64,000 bases of DNA, from the NCBI GenBank assembly GCA_942493125.1, contig OW818667.1, positions 3,224,001 to 3,288,000 of the forward strand, given 5' to 3'. Position numbers and translations under genes: made by a program. This DNA is from Fusibacter_C sp942493125. GTDB taxonomy: Bacteria; Bacillota; Clostridia; Peptostreptococcales; Acidaminobacteraceae. The notes beneath the pieces are model-generated. The model saw only the letters and a list, made by a program, of their open reading frames with translations, was not told the DNA's origin and made no database searches. Shown piece after piece: positions 1 through 8,323 of the stretch. The first letter of the stretch is position 1. The number at the start of each line of letters is the position of its first letter.

Positions 1-60
1 AAGCAAGGGGTCACATCTATCGATGAGATGATCCGCATGACGTTCAGCTTTGATGAGTGA
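1..60 (+). CDS. pilB: Type IV pilus extension ATPase PilB/GspE, C-terminal end (partial)
   Basis: The first 19 codons of the window form an open frame ending at the TGA at 58-60. The encoded tail (GVTSIDEMIRMTFSFDE) has the usual closing pattern of PilB/GspE ATPases, in which a G-[IV]-T-[ST]-x-[ED]-E-[VM]-x-R segment ends the protein. It lies 76 bases before pilT and pilC, the normal pilB-pilT-pilC order. PilB powers pilus extension from the cytoplasmic face of the inner membrane platform. Only the end is visible, so the identity rests on this short motif and on context. Confidence 0.75.
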   Translation, partial: KQGVTSIDEMIRMTFSFDE

Positions 61-136
61 TATATAAAAGAATAAATATAAATATAATTGAATAATTTTT
101 AAAAGTTAAGTTGATTTTGTCGTAAAAGGGGTATTC

Positions 137-1198
137 ATGAAAATACTAGATATACTAAAAATTGCAATAGACGCAGGCGCCTCTGACGTACATTTGACAG
201 TCGCTTCACCACCTATCATGCGTGTCAATGGAAAACTTCTAAAGATCGGGGAAGAAAAACTGCTTCCTGAAGATTCAATGGCGATCATCAAAGAGATTCT
301 CACTGAAAAACAGATTGAAATGTTTGAAGAACGCGGCGAATTGGATTTTTCCTATTCAAATCCTGGCCTTGGCAGATTCAGGGTCAATATTTATAAGCAA
401 CGTGGCAGCTATTCCATGGCACTAAGGGTTGTAGCACTTACGATACCATCTATGGAGTCACTCGGATTGCCTGCGATTTTGAAAGAATTGGCCAAGAAGC
501 AACGTGGGCTCATATTGGTAACAGGTCCAACGGGTAGTGGTAAATCCACAACTTTAGCAGCTATGATAGACCATATGAACAAAACGCGTAACGAGCATAT
601 CATCACGATTGAAGATCCTATCGAGTACTTACACAAGCATGAGATGAGCGTCGTCAATCAAAGAGAGATTGGGCACGATTCACAAAGTTTTGCCAACGCA
701 CTTAGAGCAGCACTACGTCAAGATCCAGATGTCATCTTGGTTGGTGAGATGAGAGACCTCGAAACGATTTCAACTGCGATCACCGCAGCTGAAACAGGGC
801 ACTTGGTTCTATCGACACTGCATACCATCGGCGCTGCAAAGACAGTCGATCGTATCATAGACGTTTTTCCACCACATCAACAACAACAAGTTAGAATCCA
901 ACTCGCTTCCGTTATAGAAGCGGTTATCTCACAACAGATTTTACCGAAAGCGGATGGCACAGGTCGCGTTGCAGCATTTGAGATCATGATTGCCAATCCA
1001 GCAGTAAGAAACCTCATCAGAGAAGGCAAAACCCATCAGATACAAACTGTGCTACAAACGGGTTCCACGGTTGGCATGTTAACTATGGATGCTTCGCTCT
1101 TAGACTTATACAAAAAACGCCTCATCGATCTGCCGACACTGAAAAAGTATGCAGTGGATATCGATTTATTGATGAAGCAGATCCAATTTTCAACATAA
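137..1198 (+). CDS. pilT: Type IV pilus retraction ATPase PilT (first copy)
   Basis: This 353-residue protein is a full-length hexameric secretion ATPase of the PilT type, which depolymerises the pilus. Visible motifs are the Walker A GPTGSGKST (about residues 130-138), the Asp box around IEDPIEYLH (about 158-166), the Walker B region LRQDPDVILVGEMRD (about 193-207) and the His box TLHT (about 227-230). The AIRNLIRE-type segment of PilT appears here as AVRNLIREGK near residue 290. It is followed 22 bases later by pilC. A second PilT at 20026-21078 shares all motifs, so the locus carries two putative retraction motors. Confidence 0.96.
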   Translation: MKILDILKIAIDAGASDVHLTVASPPIMRVNGKLLKIGEEKLLPEDSMAIIKEILTEKQIEMFEERGELDFSYSNPGLGRFRVNIYKQRGSYSMALRVVALTIPSMESLGLPAILKELAKKQRGLILVTGPTGSGKSTTLAAMIDHMNKTRNEHIITIEDPIEYLHKHEMSVVNQREIGHDSQSFANALRAALRQDPDVILVGEMRDLETISTAITAAETGHLVLSTLHTIGAAKTVDRIIDVFPPHQQQQVRIQLASVIEAVISQQILPKADGTGRVAAFEIMIANPAVRNLIREGKTHQIQTVLQTGSTVGMLTMDASLLDLYKKRLIDLPTLKKYAVDIDLLMKQIQFST

Positions 1199-1220
1199 AC
1201 ACATTTAAGGGGGAATTCGT

Positions 1221-2438
1221 TTGGCGACTACCTATGTATGCAAAGAAATAGATGCTTCAGGAAAAATAATACAAGCCACCTATAGAGCTGATTCAAAGGA
1301 CGAACTTGTCCAGATGATTCGGGCAAAAGGCCACACACCGATAAAGATTGATCTAGAAGAACTCAAAGGACAAGATGTCTCGACGATGGCGCTCTTCATG
1401 CCAAAGGTAAAAGCAAAAGACGTCGCTATATTCTGTAAACAATTATACGTCATGCTCCATGCTGGTATGCCACTTCTCAATTCCCTTGAAGTGCTAAATA
1501 ACCAAAGTGAAAACAAGACGATTCAAGCAGCCGTAAAAGACATGGCACTTTCCGTGCAAAAGGGTGATATTTTATCAGTAGCCATGCGCAAGCACAGCCG
1601 TATTTTTCCATCACTGCTCATCAGTATGGTTGAATCGGGTGAGCTCACTGGTAACTTGGATAGTGTTCTTGAGCGGATGTCGACGCATTATACGAAAGAA
1701 AACAAGATTAACTCCAAAGTCAAAGGCGCCATGATTTATCCAGCAGTATTAAGTATCCTAGCAACATCAGTTGTCATATTTATGATAACGTTTATACTCC
1801 CAACTTTTACGAAGATGTTTACGGATTCCGGTGTACCACTTCCAGGACCAACGAAGTTCTTACTCAATTTAAGTGAATCGATTCGAACTTTTTGGTACAT
1901 CTATGTCATTGTAATAGCAGGACTTGTTTTCCTCATCAGACGCTTTGTAAAGTCAAAGGAAGGCAAACGCGCATTTGACCGCATGACATTTAAAATGCCG
2001 ATGGTCAAGAAACAGATTGCCATGATAGCAACCTCACGTTTCACCCGTACTTTAGCGACATTGTTAGCCAGCGGTATTCCCATTATCCAAGCACTTGAAA
2101 CATCTGCGAGTGTCACCAATAACATGGTGATCATAGACGGTATGGATAAAGTGACTGAGGATATAAAGAAGGGAACGACGCTCAGCACGCTACTTAAAAA
2201 GTTAAACGTATTTCCAGCGATGATGGTATCGATGGTAGGCATCGGTGAAGAGTCAGGTTCCCTTGAAGATATGCTCGACCGAGCAGCTGACTACTATGAT
2301 GAAGAGCTTGAAGCTGCTATTGCCAAGCTTGTGGCATTACTTGAGCCTTTGATGATTATCGTCATGGCCGTAATTATTGGTTTTATAGTGATTTCGATGT
2401 TATTGCCTATGTTTGATATGTTTCAAACAATCCAGTAA
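1221..2438 (+). CDS. pilC: Type IV pilus inner membrane platform protein PilC
   Basis: The 405-residue protein has two GspF/PilC domains: the first near residues 65-190 (FCKQLYVMLHAGMPLLNSLEVL) and the second near 265-390 (FTRTLATLLASGIPIIQALE). Transmembrane segments follow each domain, near residues 170-190, 215-235 and 375-400. PilC is the rotary platform on which PilB and PilT act. The start is a TTG at 1221 preceded by AAGGGGGAA, which fits better than any downstream ATG because it gives the full N-terminal domain. It sits between pilT and the pilin gene, probably in one transcript. Confidence 0.95.
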   Translation: MATTYVCKEIDASGKIIQATYRADSKDELVQMIRAKGHTPIKIDLEELKGQDVSTMALFMPKVKAKDVAIFCKQLYVMLHAGMPLLNSLEVLNNQSENKTIQAAVKDMALSVQKGDILSVAMRKHSRIFPSLLISMVESGELTGNLDSVLERMSTHYTKENKINSKVKGAMIYPAVLSILATSVVIFMITFILPTFTKMFTDSGVPLPGPTKFLLNLSESIRTFWYIYVIVIAGLVFLIRRFVKSKEGKRAFDRMTFKMPMVKKQIAMIATSRFTRTLATLLASGIPIIQALETSASVTNNMVIIDGMDKVTEDIKKGTTLSTLLKKLNVFPAMMVSMVGIGEESGSLEDMLDRAADYYDEELEAAIAKLVALLEPLMIIVMAVIIGFIVISMLLPMFDMFQTIQ

Positions 2439-2498
2439 GTCGGACACTTTAAAATATAGAAACAAAATACTTAGCTAATTAAGAAGGAGGAAAAAGAC

Positions 2499-2900
2499 AT
2501 GATGAAAGTTTTAAGAAAAAAAAGAAAAGGTGGCTTCACATTAATTGAGTTGATCGTTGTTATTGCTATTTTGGGGATTTTAGCAGCGATAGCGATTCCA
2601 AGGTTTGGACAAGTTCAGAAAAACTCTAGAATTGACGCAGATAAAGCGACTGCTAATTTGATCGTCAATGCAGCAAAAGTATATATCGCAGATAAAAATT
2701 TAGGCACTGATGCATTAGTAAATGCTGTTGTTGTCGCAGACTTAGTAACAGCAAAGTTATTAGAAGCAGCTCCTGTAGCTCAAACTAATAATGTTGCAAT
2801 GACTCTGACCATAACTGGCGGTGTTGCAGCACCTGTTTTTACAGTTACTGCGACCGATCAAATTATCCCAGTTCCAGCAGGAGTGTTTGTAAAACCTTAA
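2499..2900 (+). CDS. Type IV major-type pilin (PilA-like)
   Basis: This 133-residue prepilin has a basic leader of 12 residues ending in GG, then FTLIELIVVIAILGILAAIA, the class III signal with Glu at mature position 5 and the hydrophobic assembly helix. Cleavage is expected between Gly12 and Phe13 by the prepilin peptidase encoded at 25694. The globular part is short, beta-rich and lacks cysteines, as in clostridial PilA. Two adjacent ATGs (2499 and 2502) follow a strong AAGGAGG at 2484; either may be used. A terminator follows closely, and position after pilC plus small size suggests the main structural pilin. Confidence 0.92.
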   Translation: MMKVLRKKRKGGFTLIELIVVIAILGILAAIAIPRFGQVQKNSRIDADKATANLIVNAAKVYIADKNLGTDALVNAVVVADLVTAKLLEAAPVAQTNNVAMTLTITGGVAAPVFTVTATDQIIPVPAGVFVKP

Positions 2901-2952
2901 TATTTTCCTTATAAAAGTTTGATTTAGAGTTTAAAAATATTGATTTAGTCTA

Positions 2953-2986
2953 AGAGTCAGTCCTTTGTGGACTGCCTCTTTTTTGT
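2953..2986 (+). terminator. Intrinsic terminator after the major pilin
   Basis: A hairpin with arms GAGTCAGTCC and GGACTGCCTC is followed by a run of T. It closes the pilB-pilT-pilC-pilin unit. Confidence 0.85.
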
Positions 2987-3264
2987 TGTGCGCCCAGCTT
3001 GAGCGCACTCGTGCAAGTCCGAAACTTCCCACGGTGCCAGGCATCTTTTCGGAAGTTGGAAGAAACTAAAAGAGCATGAGTTTAAGAATTAATTATTCCT
3101 ATATAATCGCCACAGATTTTATGATTTTGCTTTTATCTATTTAAATTTATGAGCGATGAACGGTTATCAGTACATGGACGCTTTGATAATCAAAAGGATT
3201 GAAAGCAGTTACTTATGAACTTAGAATTTTATTGGATGATGGAACGACTCAAGCAATAAAAATT
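2987..3264 (+). other. Non-coding interval with small inverted repeats
   Basis: About 280 bases with no convincing gene. Two inverted repeats are visible: GTGCGC/GCGCAC near 2988-3010, and AACTTCC/GGAAGTT enclosing an imperfect GTGCCAGGCA palindrome near 3023-3058. A TATAAT at 3102-3107 could be a -10 box, with only a poor -35 match (TTTAAG at 3081). Short open frames such as the 14-codon one at about 3214 lack a ribosome binding site. This looks like leader or decayed sequence for the gene at 3459. Confidence 0.4.
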
Positions 3265-3309
3265 GGTCTAAGGTAGAACAGGATCTTATGACTTTTGTCA
3301 AATAGTTGG
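3215..3309 (+). promoter_or_regulatory. Possible decayed c-di-GMP-I-like leader
   Basis: The segment at 3266-3278 (GTCTAAGGTAGAA) is identical over 13 bases to the core of the c-di-GMP riboswitch at 19837, and is followed by ATGAC at similar spacing and then by an intrinsic terminator before a secreted-protein gene. The rest of the aptamer (GGCAAACC, the GAAA-capped stem, GACGCAAAG) is not recognisable; only a loose GACTCAAGC precedes it. It may be a degenerate riboswitch or a chance match. Confidence 0.3.
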
Positions 3310-3339
3310 GTGGGGATCACGAGGTCCCCACTCTTTTGT
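3310..3339 (+). terminator. Terminator/attenuator upstream of the 3459 gene
   Basis: Perfect arms GTGGGGA and TCCCCAC with an 8-base loop, followed by TCTTTTG. It lies 120 bases upstream of a start codon rather than after a gene, the position expected for an attenuator. Confidence 0.7.
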
Positions 3340-3458
3340 TGATTTGAGGCAAACATAGTACTTATAGAAATTATTTGTTCAGAGAACAAATCTTTCGAAA
3401 TAGTTACTTTTATTTTTGCGCTCTTAGGAATATGATGAAAGAAAAACAGGAGGTGTCT

Positions 3459-4259
3459 ATGAAAAGAATACAAGGTTTTCTTATTGGGGTATTTGTAACG
3501 CTTGTCCTTATGGCGTCAATACCTAACTTTGCTGGTGCAATAAATGTCGTTTTGAACAGTATCAATTTATCATTAAATGGTGTAGATGTTGCACAAATAA
3601 ATGACCAATTCACTTTAGACAATGGAAAAAAAGTACCTTATAGCATAATCTACGATGGAACTACATACTTGCCTTTAAAAAAAATGGGCCAATTGTTGGG
3701 TAAAGATATCTTATGGGATGGAAACACGAGAACTGTATCAATTAATGATCTTGGTTATCAAGACAATACACTACCAAGAGTAGATTTTGGCGTAAATGAT
3801 CGTTTGAATCCAGCGGGTATCAATGAAGTGCAAAACACAACCTTTGAGTTGTATTCTGGTGAAACCTTTGATCTGAATACGACGTTAACCGAAGTTATTC
3901 GAGGCGATGTAGCGTGGCAAATGATCCATGCTGCGAATATGTTTAATGATCCACCATTACCAAATCAAGAAGTAGTGTTGGCGAAATTTAATGTACTTGT
4001 AACAGGTGCTTCAAATAATGCTATGCAATTTGATTTAAACAGATACGATTTCATTATGGTTTCTCAAGATGGTAGAGATTATGAAAGTGCTTCTTATGTA
4101 TTGCCAGACCCGAAACTCGATTCAAATTTATATAACGGAGCATCAAACGAAGGATGGGTCGCTTTTTTAGTTGAGAAGACAGATTCTAGACCTGTTATCG
4201 TCTATGGTAAATCTTATGATGGAACTGGTGGTGTATGGTTTAAGGGATTTAATGATTGA
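3459..4259 (+). CDS. Secreted protein with copper-amine-oxidase-like N-terminal fold
   Basis: The start at 3459 is chosen because AGGAGG lies at 3448-3453 and the product then opens with a textbook signal peptide (MKRIQGFLIGVFVTLVLMAS, cleavage likely after AGA at residue 27). Mature residues 30-95 have the pattern of the copper-amine-oxidase N-terminal-like module found in Clostridia and Bacilli (VxLNGxxV...DGTTYLPLKKMGQLLGKDILWDGNTRTVSI), a small cell-wall associated fold, not an enzyme. The C-terminal 150 residues are beta-rich and unrecognised. Total length is 266 residues. Role unknown; it follows the pilin and an attenuator-like leader, so it may be surface-exposed and co-regulated. Confidence 0.75.
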   Translation: MKRIQGFLIGVFVTLVLMASIPNFAGAINVVLNSINLSLNGVDVAQINDQFTLDNGKKVPYSIIYDGTTYLPLKKMGQLLGKDILWDGNTRTVSINDLGYQDNTLPRVDFGVNDRLNPAGINEVQNTTFELYSGETFDLNTTLTEVIRGDVAWQMIHAANMFNDPPLPNQEVVLAKFNVLVTGASNNAMQFDLNRYDFIMVSQDGRDYESASYVLPDPKLDSNLYNGASNEGWVAFLVEKTDSRPVIVYGKSYDGTGGVWFKGFND

Positions 4260-4521
4260 TTGAATTTAAGTATTCATTTGTAACAAAAATTATATTGTAA
4301 TTATTATGTCCGAGACCAAGGTTTACACAATATGTTTGGTTCCGAACCAGATGGATATAATAAGGGTGAAGTTTTAAAGAAAGGAGGTTTGAGTTATAGC
4401 CTAATTATGTAATACAACCCTGAGTATGAAATATAGCCCAATTTATACATAAGTTAGGCGCGTAATTGTTGGTAGTCATATTCTATGACAGAGGTACTTT
4501 TGAGTTTATAAGGAGGATTTT
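4260..4521 (+). other. Non-coding leader region with hairpin and orphan Shine-Dalgarno
   Basis: No gene is seen here. An imperfect hairpin pairs CGAGACCAA (4311-4319) with TTGGTTCCG (4336-4344). A TATAAT lies at 4356-4361 and a perfect AAGGAGG at 4381-4387 that is followed only by a seven-codon frame. These may be parts of the promoter and leader of the 4522 gene. Confidence 0.4.
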
Positions 4522-5244
4522 ATGAAAAAAGTATTGTCTTTAGTTTTTGTGATGATTTTAATTACTGCGTCGTTTACTTTTGCGGCACCTGGTGGTAATG
4601 GCAATGGAAAGGCTCTGGGATTGGATAATAACCCTTGGACTTTCTTTACATTTGACGAAGGTACTGATTTAACCGTTTTTATACAAGATAGAGCACCATC
4701 AGAATTTGCTTTAGGTATGTTTAACAATAAAAGTGTTTTGGTTCATTCTATTGATGAAGTGAATAAGACTGCAAATGCATTTTATTTGACCCAAGGTAAA
4801 AAATTGACACAGCTCAATGCTTCAGAAATTAAAGTTGATCTTTACATTCCTGAAGATTGGCAGTACACAAACAAAAGAATGGCTGGTTTCTGGGGCGTGG
4901 CATACGATATGAATGATGCAATCTCATCATACCCAATCGTAGAGTTCACATCAGCTGACAACAACCCAAGGTTTAGAGTATGGCCAGAAGATAATGATTT
5001 AGGAAATTGGATCAATATCGGTTTACCAGAGAACTTTGCATATAACGAATGGTATACTTTGACGATGAAGATCGTAGATAATGCGGTTCTAATAACGGTA
5101 GGCGATTTGATGTATACCGTTCCAGTTGAAGGTGGCGAATACCAGATTAGTTATTTTGGTGAAATCATTCTGCAAGGACATAACACGGTTGAAGGTGTCA
5201 CTTATGATATTCATTGGGACAATTTAGCATATAAGGAAAAATAG
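4522..5244 (+). CDS. Secreted beta-sandwich protein of unknown function
   Basis: The 240-residue product has a signal peptide (MKKVLSLVFVMILITASFTFA, cleavage near AAP at residues 21-23) and a Gly/Asn-rich start of the mature chain. The remainder reads as a jelly-roll (concanavalin-like) fold of alternating strands, ending with the DIHWDNLAYKEK pattern seen at the end of carbohydrate-binding-like domains. AAGGAGG at 4511-4517 supports the start. No catalytic residues are recognised. It could bind surface glycans; this is inference from fold-like pattern only. Confidence 0.65.
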   Translation: MKKVLSLVFVMILITASFTFAAPGGNGNGKALGLDNNPWTFFTFDEGTDLTVFIQDRAPSEFALGMFNNKSVLVHSIDEVNKTANAFYLTQGKKLTQLNASEIKVDLYIPEDWQYTNKRMAGFWGVAYDMNDAISSYPIVEFTSADNNPRFRVWPEDNDLGNWINIGLPENFAYNEWYTLTMKIVDNAVLITVGDLMYTVPVEGGEYQISYFGEIILQGHNTVEGVTYDIHWDNLAYKEK

Positions 5245-5252
5245 TTTTTTAT

Positions 5253-5287
5253 GAGTTAATCCACTTAGTGGGTTAACTCTTTTTTTG
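5253..5287 (+). terminator. Intrinsic terminator
   Basis: Arms GAGTTAATCCAC and GTGGGTTAACTC with a short loop and a T7 run follow the secreted protein gene. Confidence 0.9.
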
Positions 5288-5435
5288 TTGTTAAATACGA
5301 CCATACAGTACTCGGAGGCGGAAAGTGCACAAACATACATCTGTTATGAATGGTTTTACTTTTGTGGTTTATATCAACATATTTGGTGGTATATAATATA
5401 AATCACAAAGTTGATTTCTCTCTGAGGTGAAATCC

Positions 5436-5759
5436 ATGTCTGATAAACAAGATAGATTACTTTTCTGGCAATTGATTGGTATTGGTGCCTTTAATATTGC
5501 GGATTATTTACTCACACTGGAATTCTTAGAAAAAGGTTTTTATGAAGCAAACCCTATAATTGCAAGCATTATAGGAACTTATGAATTTCCTCTTGTTAAA
5601 CTATTCCTCGTGCCTTTATTACTACTTGCCATTTGGCAACATAATGATAAAATTGAAAATAAAACAACTATACTGTATTGGATTCCATTTGCTGGATATT
5701 ATTCATTAATGGTTTATTATTGGTTTCTTATTGTGCATTTTAGTGATGTTAGCTTATAA
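5436..5759 (+). CDS. Small membrane protein, DUF5658-like
   Basis: The protein has about 107 residues and three hydrophobic segments. It contains the pattern N-[IL]-[AL]-D-x3-T-x(10)-E-x-NP (FNIADYLLTLEFLEKGFYEANPI), typical of DUF5658-type proteins of unknown function. A GTG at 5427 would add three residues, but GAGGTGA at 5424-5430 is best spaced for the ATG at 5436. It stands alone between terminators. Function unknown. Confidence 0.6.
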   Translation: MSDKQDRLLFWQLIGIGAFNIADYLLTLEFLEKGFYEANPIIASIIGTYEFPLVKLFLVPLLLLAIWQHNDKIENKTTILYWIPFAGYYSLMVYYWFLIVHFSDVSL

Positions 5760-5765
5760 ACAAAA

Positions 5766-5807
5766 AACGCGTCAGTCCAAATAATTGGATTGACGCGTTA
5801 CTTTTAT
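5766..5807. terminator. Bidirectional terminator between convergent genes
   Basis: The near-perfect inverted repeat AACGCGTCAGTCCAA / TTGGATTGACGCGTT has A-rich sequence before it and T-rich sequence after it, so it can serve both the rightward gene and the leftward diguanylate cyclase gene. Confidence 0.9.
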
Positions 5808-5819
5808 TGAGAATTATAG

Positions 5820-6902
5820 TTATTTCGTATACATCACAACTTTGTTGCGACCGTCTTGCTTCGCTTGATAGAGTGCTTTATCAGCATATTCTATAAGCAC
5901 ATCAGGATATTCTGTCATCTCTGGATAAGAAGAAACACCGATTGAAATCGTTAAGTTGATGGATAAGGTTTTAATTGTAAACGTATGTGACTCAACGGCT
6001 TGTCTAATGCGCTCCGCAACTTCCATAGCGTGGTTCATTGGACAATCTTGCAATATGACCGAAAACTCTTCGCCGCCATTTCTAGAAATGATATCAAATG
6101 GCCGACAAGTAGCTAGAAGTATTTTTGAGAGTATGGCCAGGATTTCATCACCTGTAGCGTGACCGTAGGTGTCGTTGATTTTTTTAAAGAAGTCGATATC
6201 TAACATCAAAAATGATAAACGCTCATTTCGCCTTGAACAGTGATTGATCGCTTTATTAAATTCTATATCAAAACCTCGAACATTATTGAGCTGCGTCAGA
6301 TAGTCGGTGGTTGATTCTTCAGTTAAACGCGTATAAGCTCCAGCCAAACGTATATAAGCATCTAGGACTCTGCAAATAAGGAAAACGAGAACGAGACTCC
6401 CAACATAGTAATTTAAAAATAACAGGGTTAAATTGGATTCTGTTCGAAGCCAATAATACATAAATGCGGTAGATACAGTCATATTGAGTAAGAAGTTATA
6501 AAACCATTTCGCTTTAAAGGACTTACCTTTATGTGCTATATAAAGTGAACCGCTCCCCAAGATCAATAACGAAATAAAAAATGAGAGGGTCACTGTTGTT
6601 AGTCCGTAAAATAGGATTCGGTAGATGACCATAATGACAACAGTCAGTATCACAGCTACAGGACCACCAAATATGGCGCTAATTGCAATGACAAAATTTC
6701 TAAAATCGATAATTAAACTGTCTGTAACATGATAACTATATGACATCAATAAGATGCCTGCAAAACCAGCAGCAATTCCAAGTAAAACCTTATAAATAGT
6801 GTTGGGAATCTGTAAATGAGACTTCTCACGGCTAAATACGAGATAGCCGATCGTAATAAAGGATATCATCATACAAGCGTTAATAAATAGAGCATTAATC
6901 AT
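5820..6902 (-). CDS. Membrane diguanylate cyclase (5TMR-type sensor + GGDEF)
   Basis: This 360-residue protein makes c-di-GMP from two GTP. Five to six transmembrane segments in residues 3-180 match the 5TMR-LYT sensor type. The GGDEF domain occupies about 195-360: LDIDFFKKIND holds the first metal Asp, and the active loop is GGEEF at about 276-280. An RPFD inhibitory I-site lies exactly five residues upstream, so product feedback is expected. The start at 6902 (MINALFIN) is preferred over 6956 because TAGGAGA lies six bases upstream and the extra 18 residues are not hydrophobic. It is the only c-di-GMP synthase in a window rich in c-di-GMP riboswitches and HD-GYP proteins. Confidence 0.92.
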   Translation of the reverse strand: MINALFINACMMISFITIGYLVFSREKSHLQIPNTIYKVLLGIAAGFAGILLMSYSYHVTDSLIIDFRNFVIAISAIFGGPVAVILTVVIMVIYRILFYGLTTVTLSFFISLLILGSGSLYIAHKGKSFKAKWFYNFLLNMTVSTAFMYYWLRTESNLTLLFLNYYVGSLVLVFLICRVLDAYIRLAGAYTRLTEESTTDYLTQLNNVRGFDIEFNKAINHCSRRNERLSFLMLDIDFFKKINDTYGHATGDEILAILSKILLATCRPFDIISRNGGEEFSVILQDCPMNHAMEVAERIRQAVESHTFTIKTLSINLTISIGVSSYPEMTEYPDVLIEYADKALYQAKQDGRNKVVMYTK

Positions 6903-7027
6903 CAATCTTCTCCTAAAGTTTGATAGTTTATCTACAATCAGTATACATGAACACAAAGTCTAAATATACAAATAAATATATGGGAAATAATGTCAAAAAC
7001 ACAGTTTTGCAATTCAATAAAAATATA

Positions 7028-7056
7028 TTGATTATCGATAACAAATTTGATACAAT
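7028..7056 (+). promoter_or_regulatory. Sigma-A type promoter for the 7101 gene
   Basis: TTGATT and TACAAT are separated by 17 bases. A TTATCGATAA palindrome (7032-7041) lies in the spacer and may be an operator. Confidence 0.6.
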
Positions 7057-7100
7057 GTAAGAAGGCAAATCAATCTAAAAATTCAAAGAGGTGGCTGTTT

Positions 7101-7577
7101 ATGAATCAAAAATCAACGCTTTTTCTAAAAATAGCGATAGTTGTAATCGGAATTCCAGTACTTGCACTTAGCTTTATTGGCGTGTACTTACTCATTCAAT
7201 ATCCTGCAAGTTCGAAATATGCCTATATGTTATATCCAATCGTAATCGGCATCTATAGTTCGTCGATACCGTTCTATGTTGCGTTGTTTAATGCCTTTAA
7301 ACTACTGAGTTACATCGATCAAGGCATTGCATTTTCCTCGCAATCTGAAAAAGCTTTAAAGCACATCAAATACAGCGCAAGTGTGTTTTGTGGGATCTAT
7401 GTAGCTCTATTGCCAATCCTATTTTTGTTAGCCGAGAAAGACGATGCACCTGGCCTCATCCTTATGGGCATGGTTCCTATATTTGCATCCCTGATACTCG
7501 CGGTCTTCGCAGCAGTTCTGCAAAGAGTCTTTAAAGAAGCCATCGAGATTAAAGCGGATCAAGCGTTGGTGATCTGA
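7101..7577 (+). CDS. DUF2975-like membrane protein
   Basis: The product has about 158 residues with four transmembrane helices (residues ~8-30, 43-65, 95-115, 122-145) and the cytoplasmic loop AFKLLSYIDQGIAFSSQSEKALKHIKYSA typical of DUF2975 proteins. These are often paired with a small XRE regulator, which is absent here. ATG 7101 has GAGGTGG upstream; the longer reading from 7047 would begin inside the promoter and is rejected. Function unknown. Confidence 0.7.
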   Translation: MNQKSTLFLKIAIVVIGIPVLALSFIGVYLLIQYPASSKYAYMLYPIVIGIYSSSIPFYVALFNAFKLLSYIDQGIAFSSQSEKALKHIKYSASVFCGIYVALLPILFLLAEKDDAPGLILMGMVPIFASLILAVFAAVLQRVFKEAIEIKADQALVI

Positions 7578-7606
7578 TTCGTTGCATATTATATAATAGA
7601 GAATAA

Positions 7607-7638
7607 TGTCTACCTTAAGCACAAGGTAGGCATTTTTT
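7607..7638 (+). terminator. Intrinsic terminator
   Basis: GTCTACCTT / AAGGTAGGC arms followed by a T6 run, after the DUF2975-like gene. Confidence 0.85.
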
Positions 7639-7670
7639 ATTTTATCTTTTAATGTATATATTATTTAATG

Positions 7671-7732
7671 TTGACAAGAAGTATAAAACCAAATATGATA
7701 TATAACAGATGATACATAACGTTAGTTATATA
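7671..7732 (+). promoter_or_regulatory. Promoter and candidate TetR operator
   Basis: TTGACA (7671) and TATGAT (7694) are 17 bases apart. Overlapping the end of the -10 is an inverted repeat, TATATAAC (7699-7706) and GTTATATA (7725-7732), enclosing a smaller ATAAC-N4-GTTAT palindrome (7716-7729). Its place at the start of the TetR gene suggests autorepression. Confidence 0.6.
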
Positions 7733-7748
7733 AAAGGAGAATGTTTTC

Positions 7749-8312
7749 ATGCCCCCAAAAGTAAAAGTAACACAAGAGGCGATTTTGACAGCTTCTATCG
7801 AGATTGTGAAGAACAAAGGCATCAGCAGTCTAAACGCAAGGGATATCGGAAAAGCATTAGGATGCTCTGTACAACCGATTTTTAGCAACTTCGAGAATAT
7901 GGAAAAGCTGAAAGAAGTTTTATACCAACGTATAGAGACGTTATTTGATGATCATATGCAAATGGGGATGGGAAAACATCAGATTCCTTTTTTAGGGATG
8001 GGGCTTGCCTATATTGACTTTGCCAAGACGGAGCAAAACCTCTTTAAGTTTTTATTTATGTCCGATGGCTTTAAAGGCAAAAGCGTCCTGGATATGATCC
8101 GTGCAGAAGAGAATCAAGAAATTGTCAGCATGATCGCAGGCATGACTGGACTCGAGTATGAACGTGCTGAACAACTGTTTCTGAGCATATGGTTGATCAC
8201 ACATGGCATTGCAGCGTTGATGGCGACAAATGACTGCGATTTTAGTGAAGAGACGATCGCCAAGCTACTTACAGATGCGTTTTCAGGTATGAAAACCCAA
8301 TTTAAAAAATAG
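7749..8312 (+). CDS. TetR/AcrR family transcriptional regulator
   Basis: The 187-residue protein has an N-terminal helix-turn-helix (about residues 8-55: ILTASIEIVKNKGISSLNARDIGKALGCSVQPIFSNFENMEKL), a TetR signature, and an all-helical ligand-binding C-terminus. AAGGAGA precedes the start. It overlaps in function with the CPBP protease gene 11 bases downstream, with which it forms an operon. The inducer is unknown. A palindrome in its own promoter is a likely binding site. Confidence 0.85.
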   Translation: MPPKVKVTQEAILTASIEIVKNKGISSLNARDIGKALGCSVQPIFSNFENMEKLKEVLYQRIETLFDDHMQMGMGKHQIPFLGMGLAYIDFAKTEQNLFKFLFMSDGFKGKSVLDMIRAEENQEIVSMIAGMTGLEYERAEQLFLSIWLITHGIAALMATNDCDFSEETIAKLLTDAFSGMKTQFKK

Positions 8313-8323
8313 GAGTGTGAAAA

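Noticed and set aside
3375..3458. N-terminal extension of the 3459 protein
   Set aside because: It would place 28 unrelated residues before a clear signal peptide; AGGAGG supports 3459.
4381..4411. Perfect AAGGAGG followed by a TTG frame
   Set aside because: The frame closes after seven codons; not a gene, though the site is recorded in the leader note.
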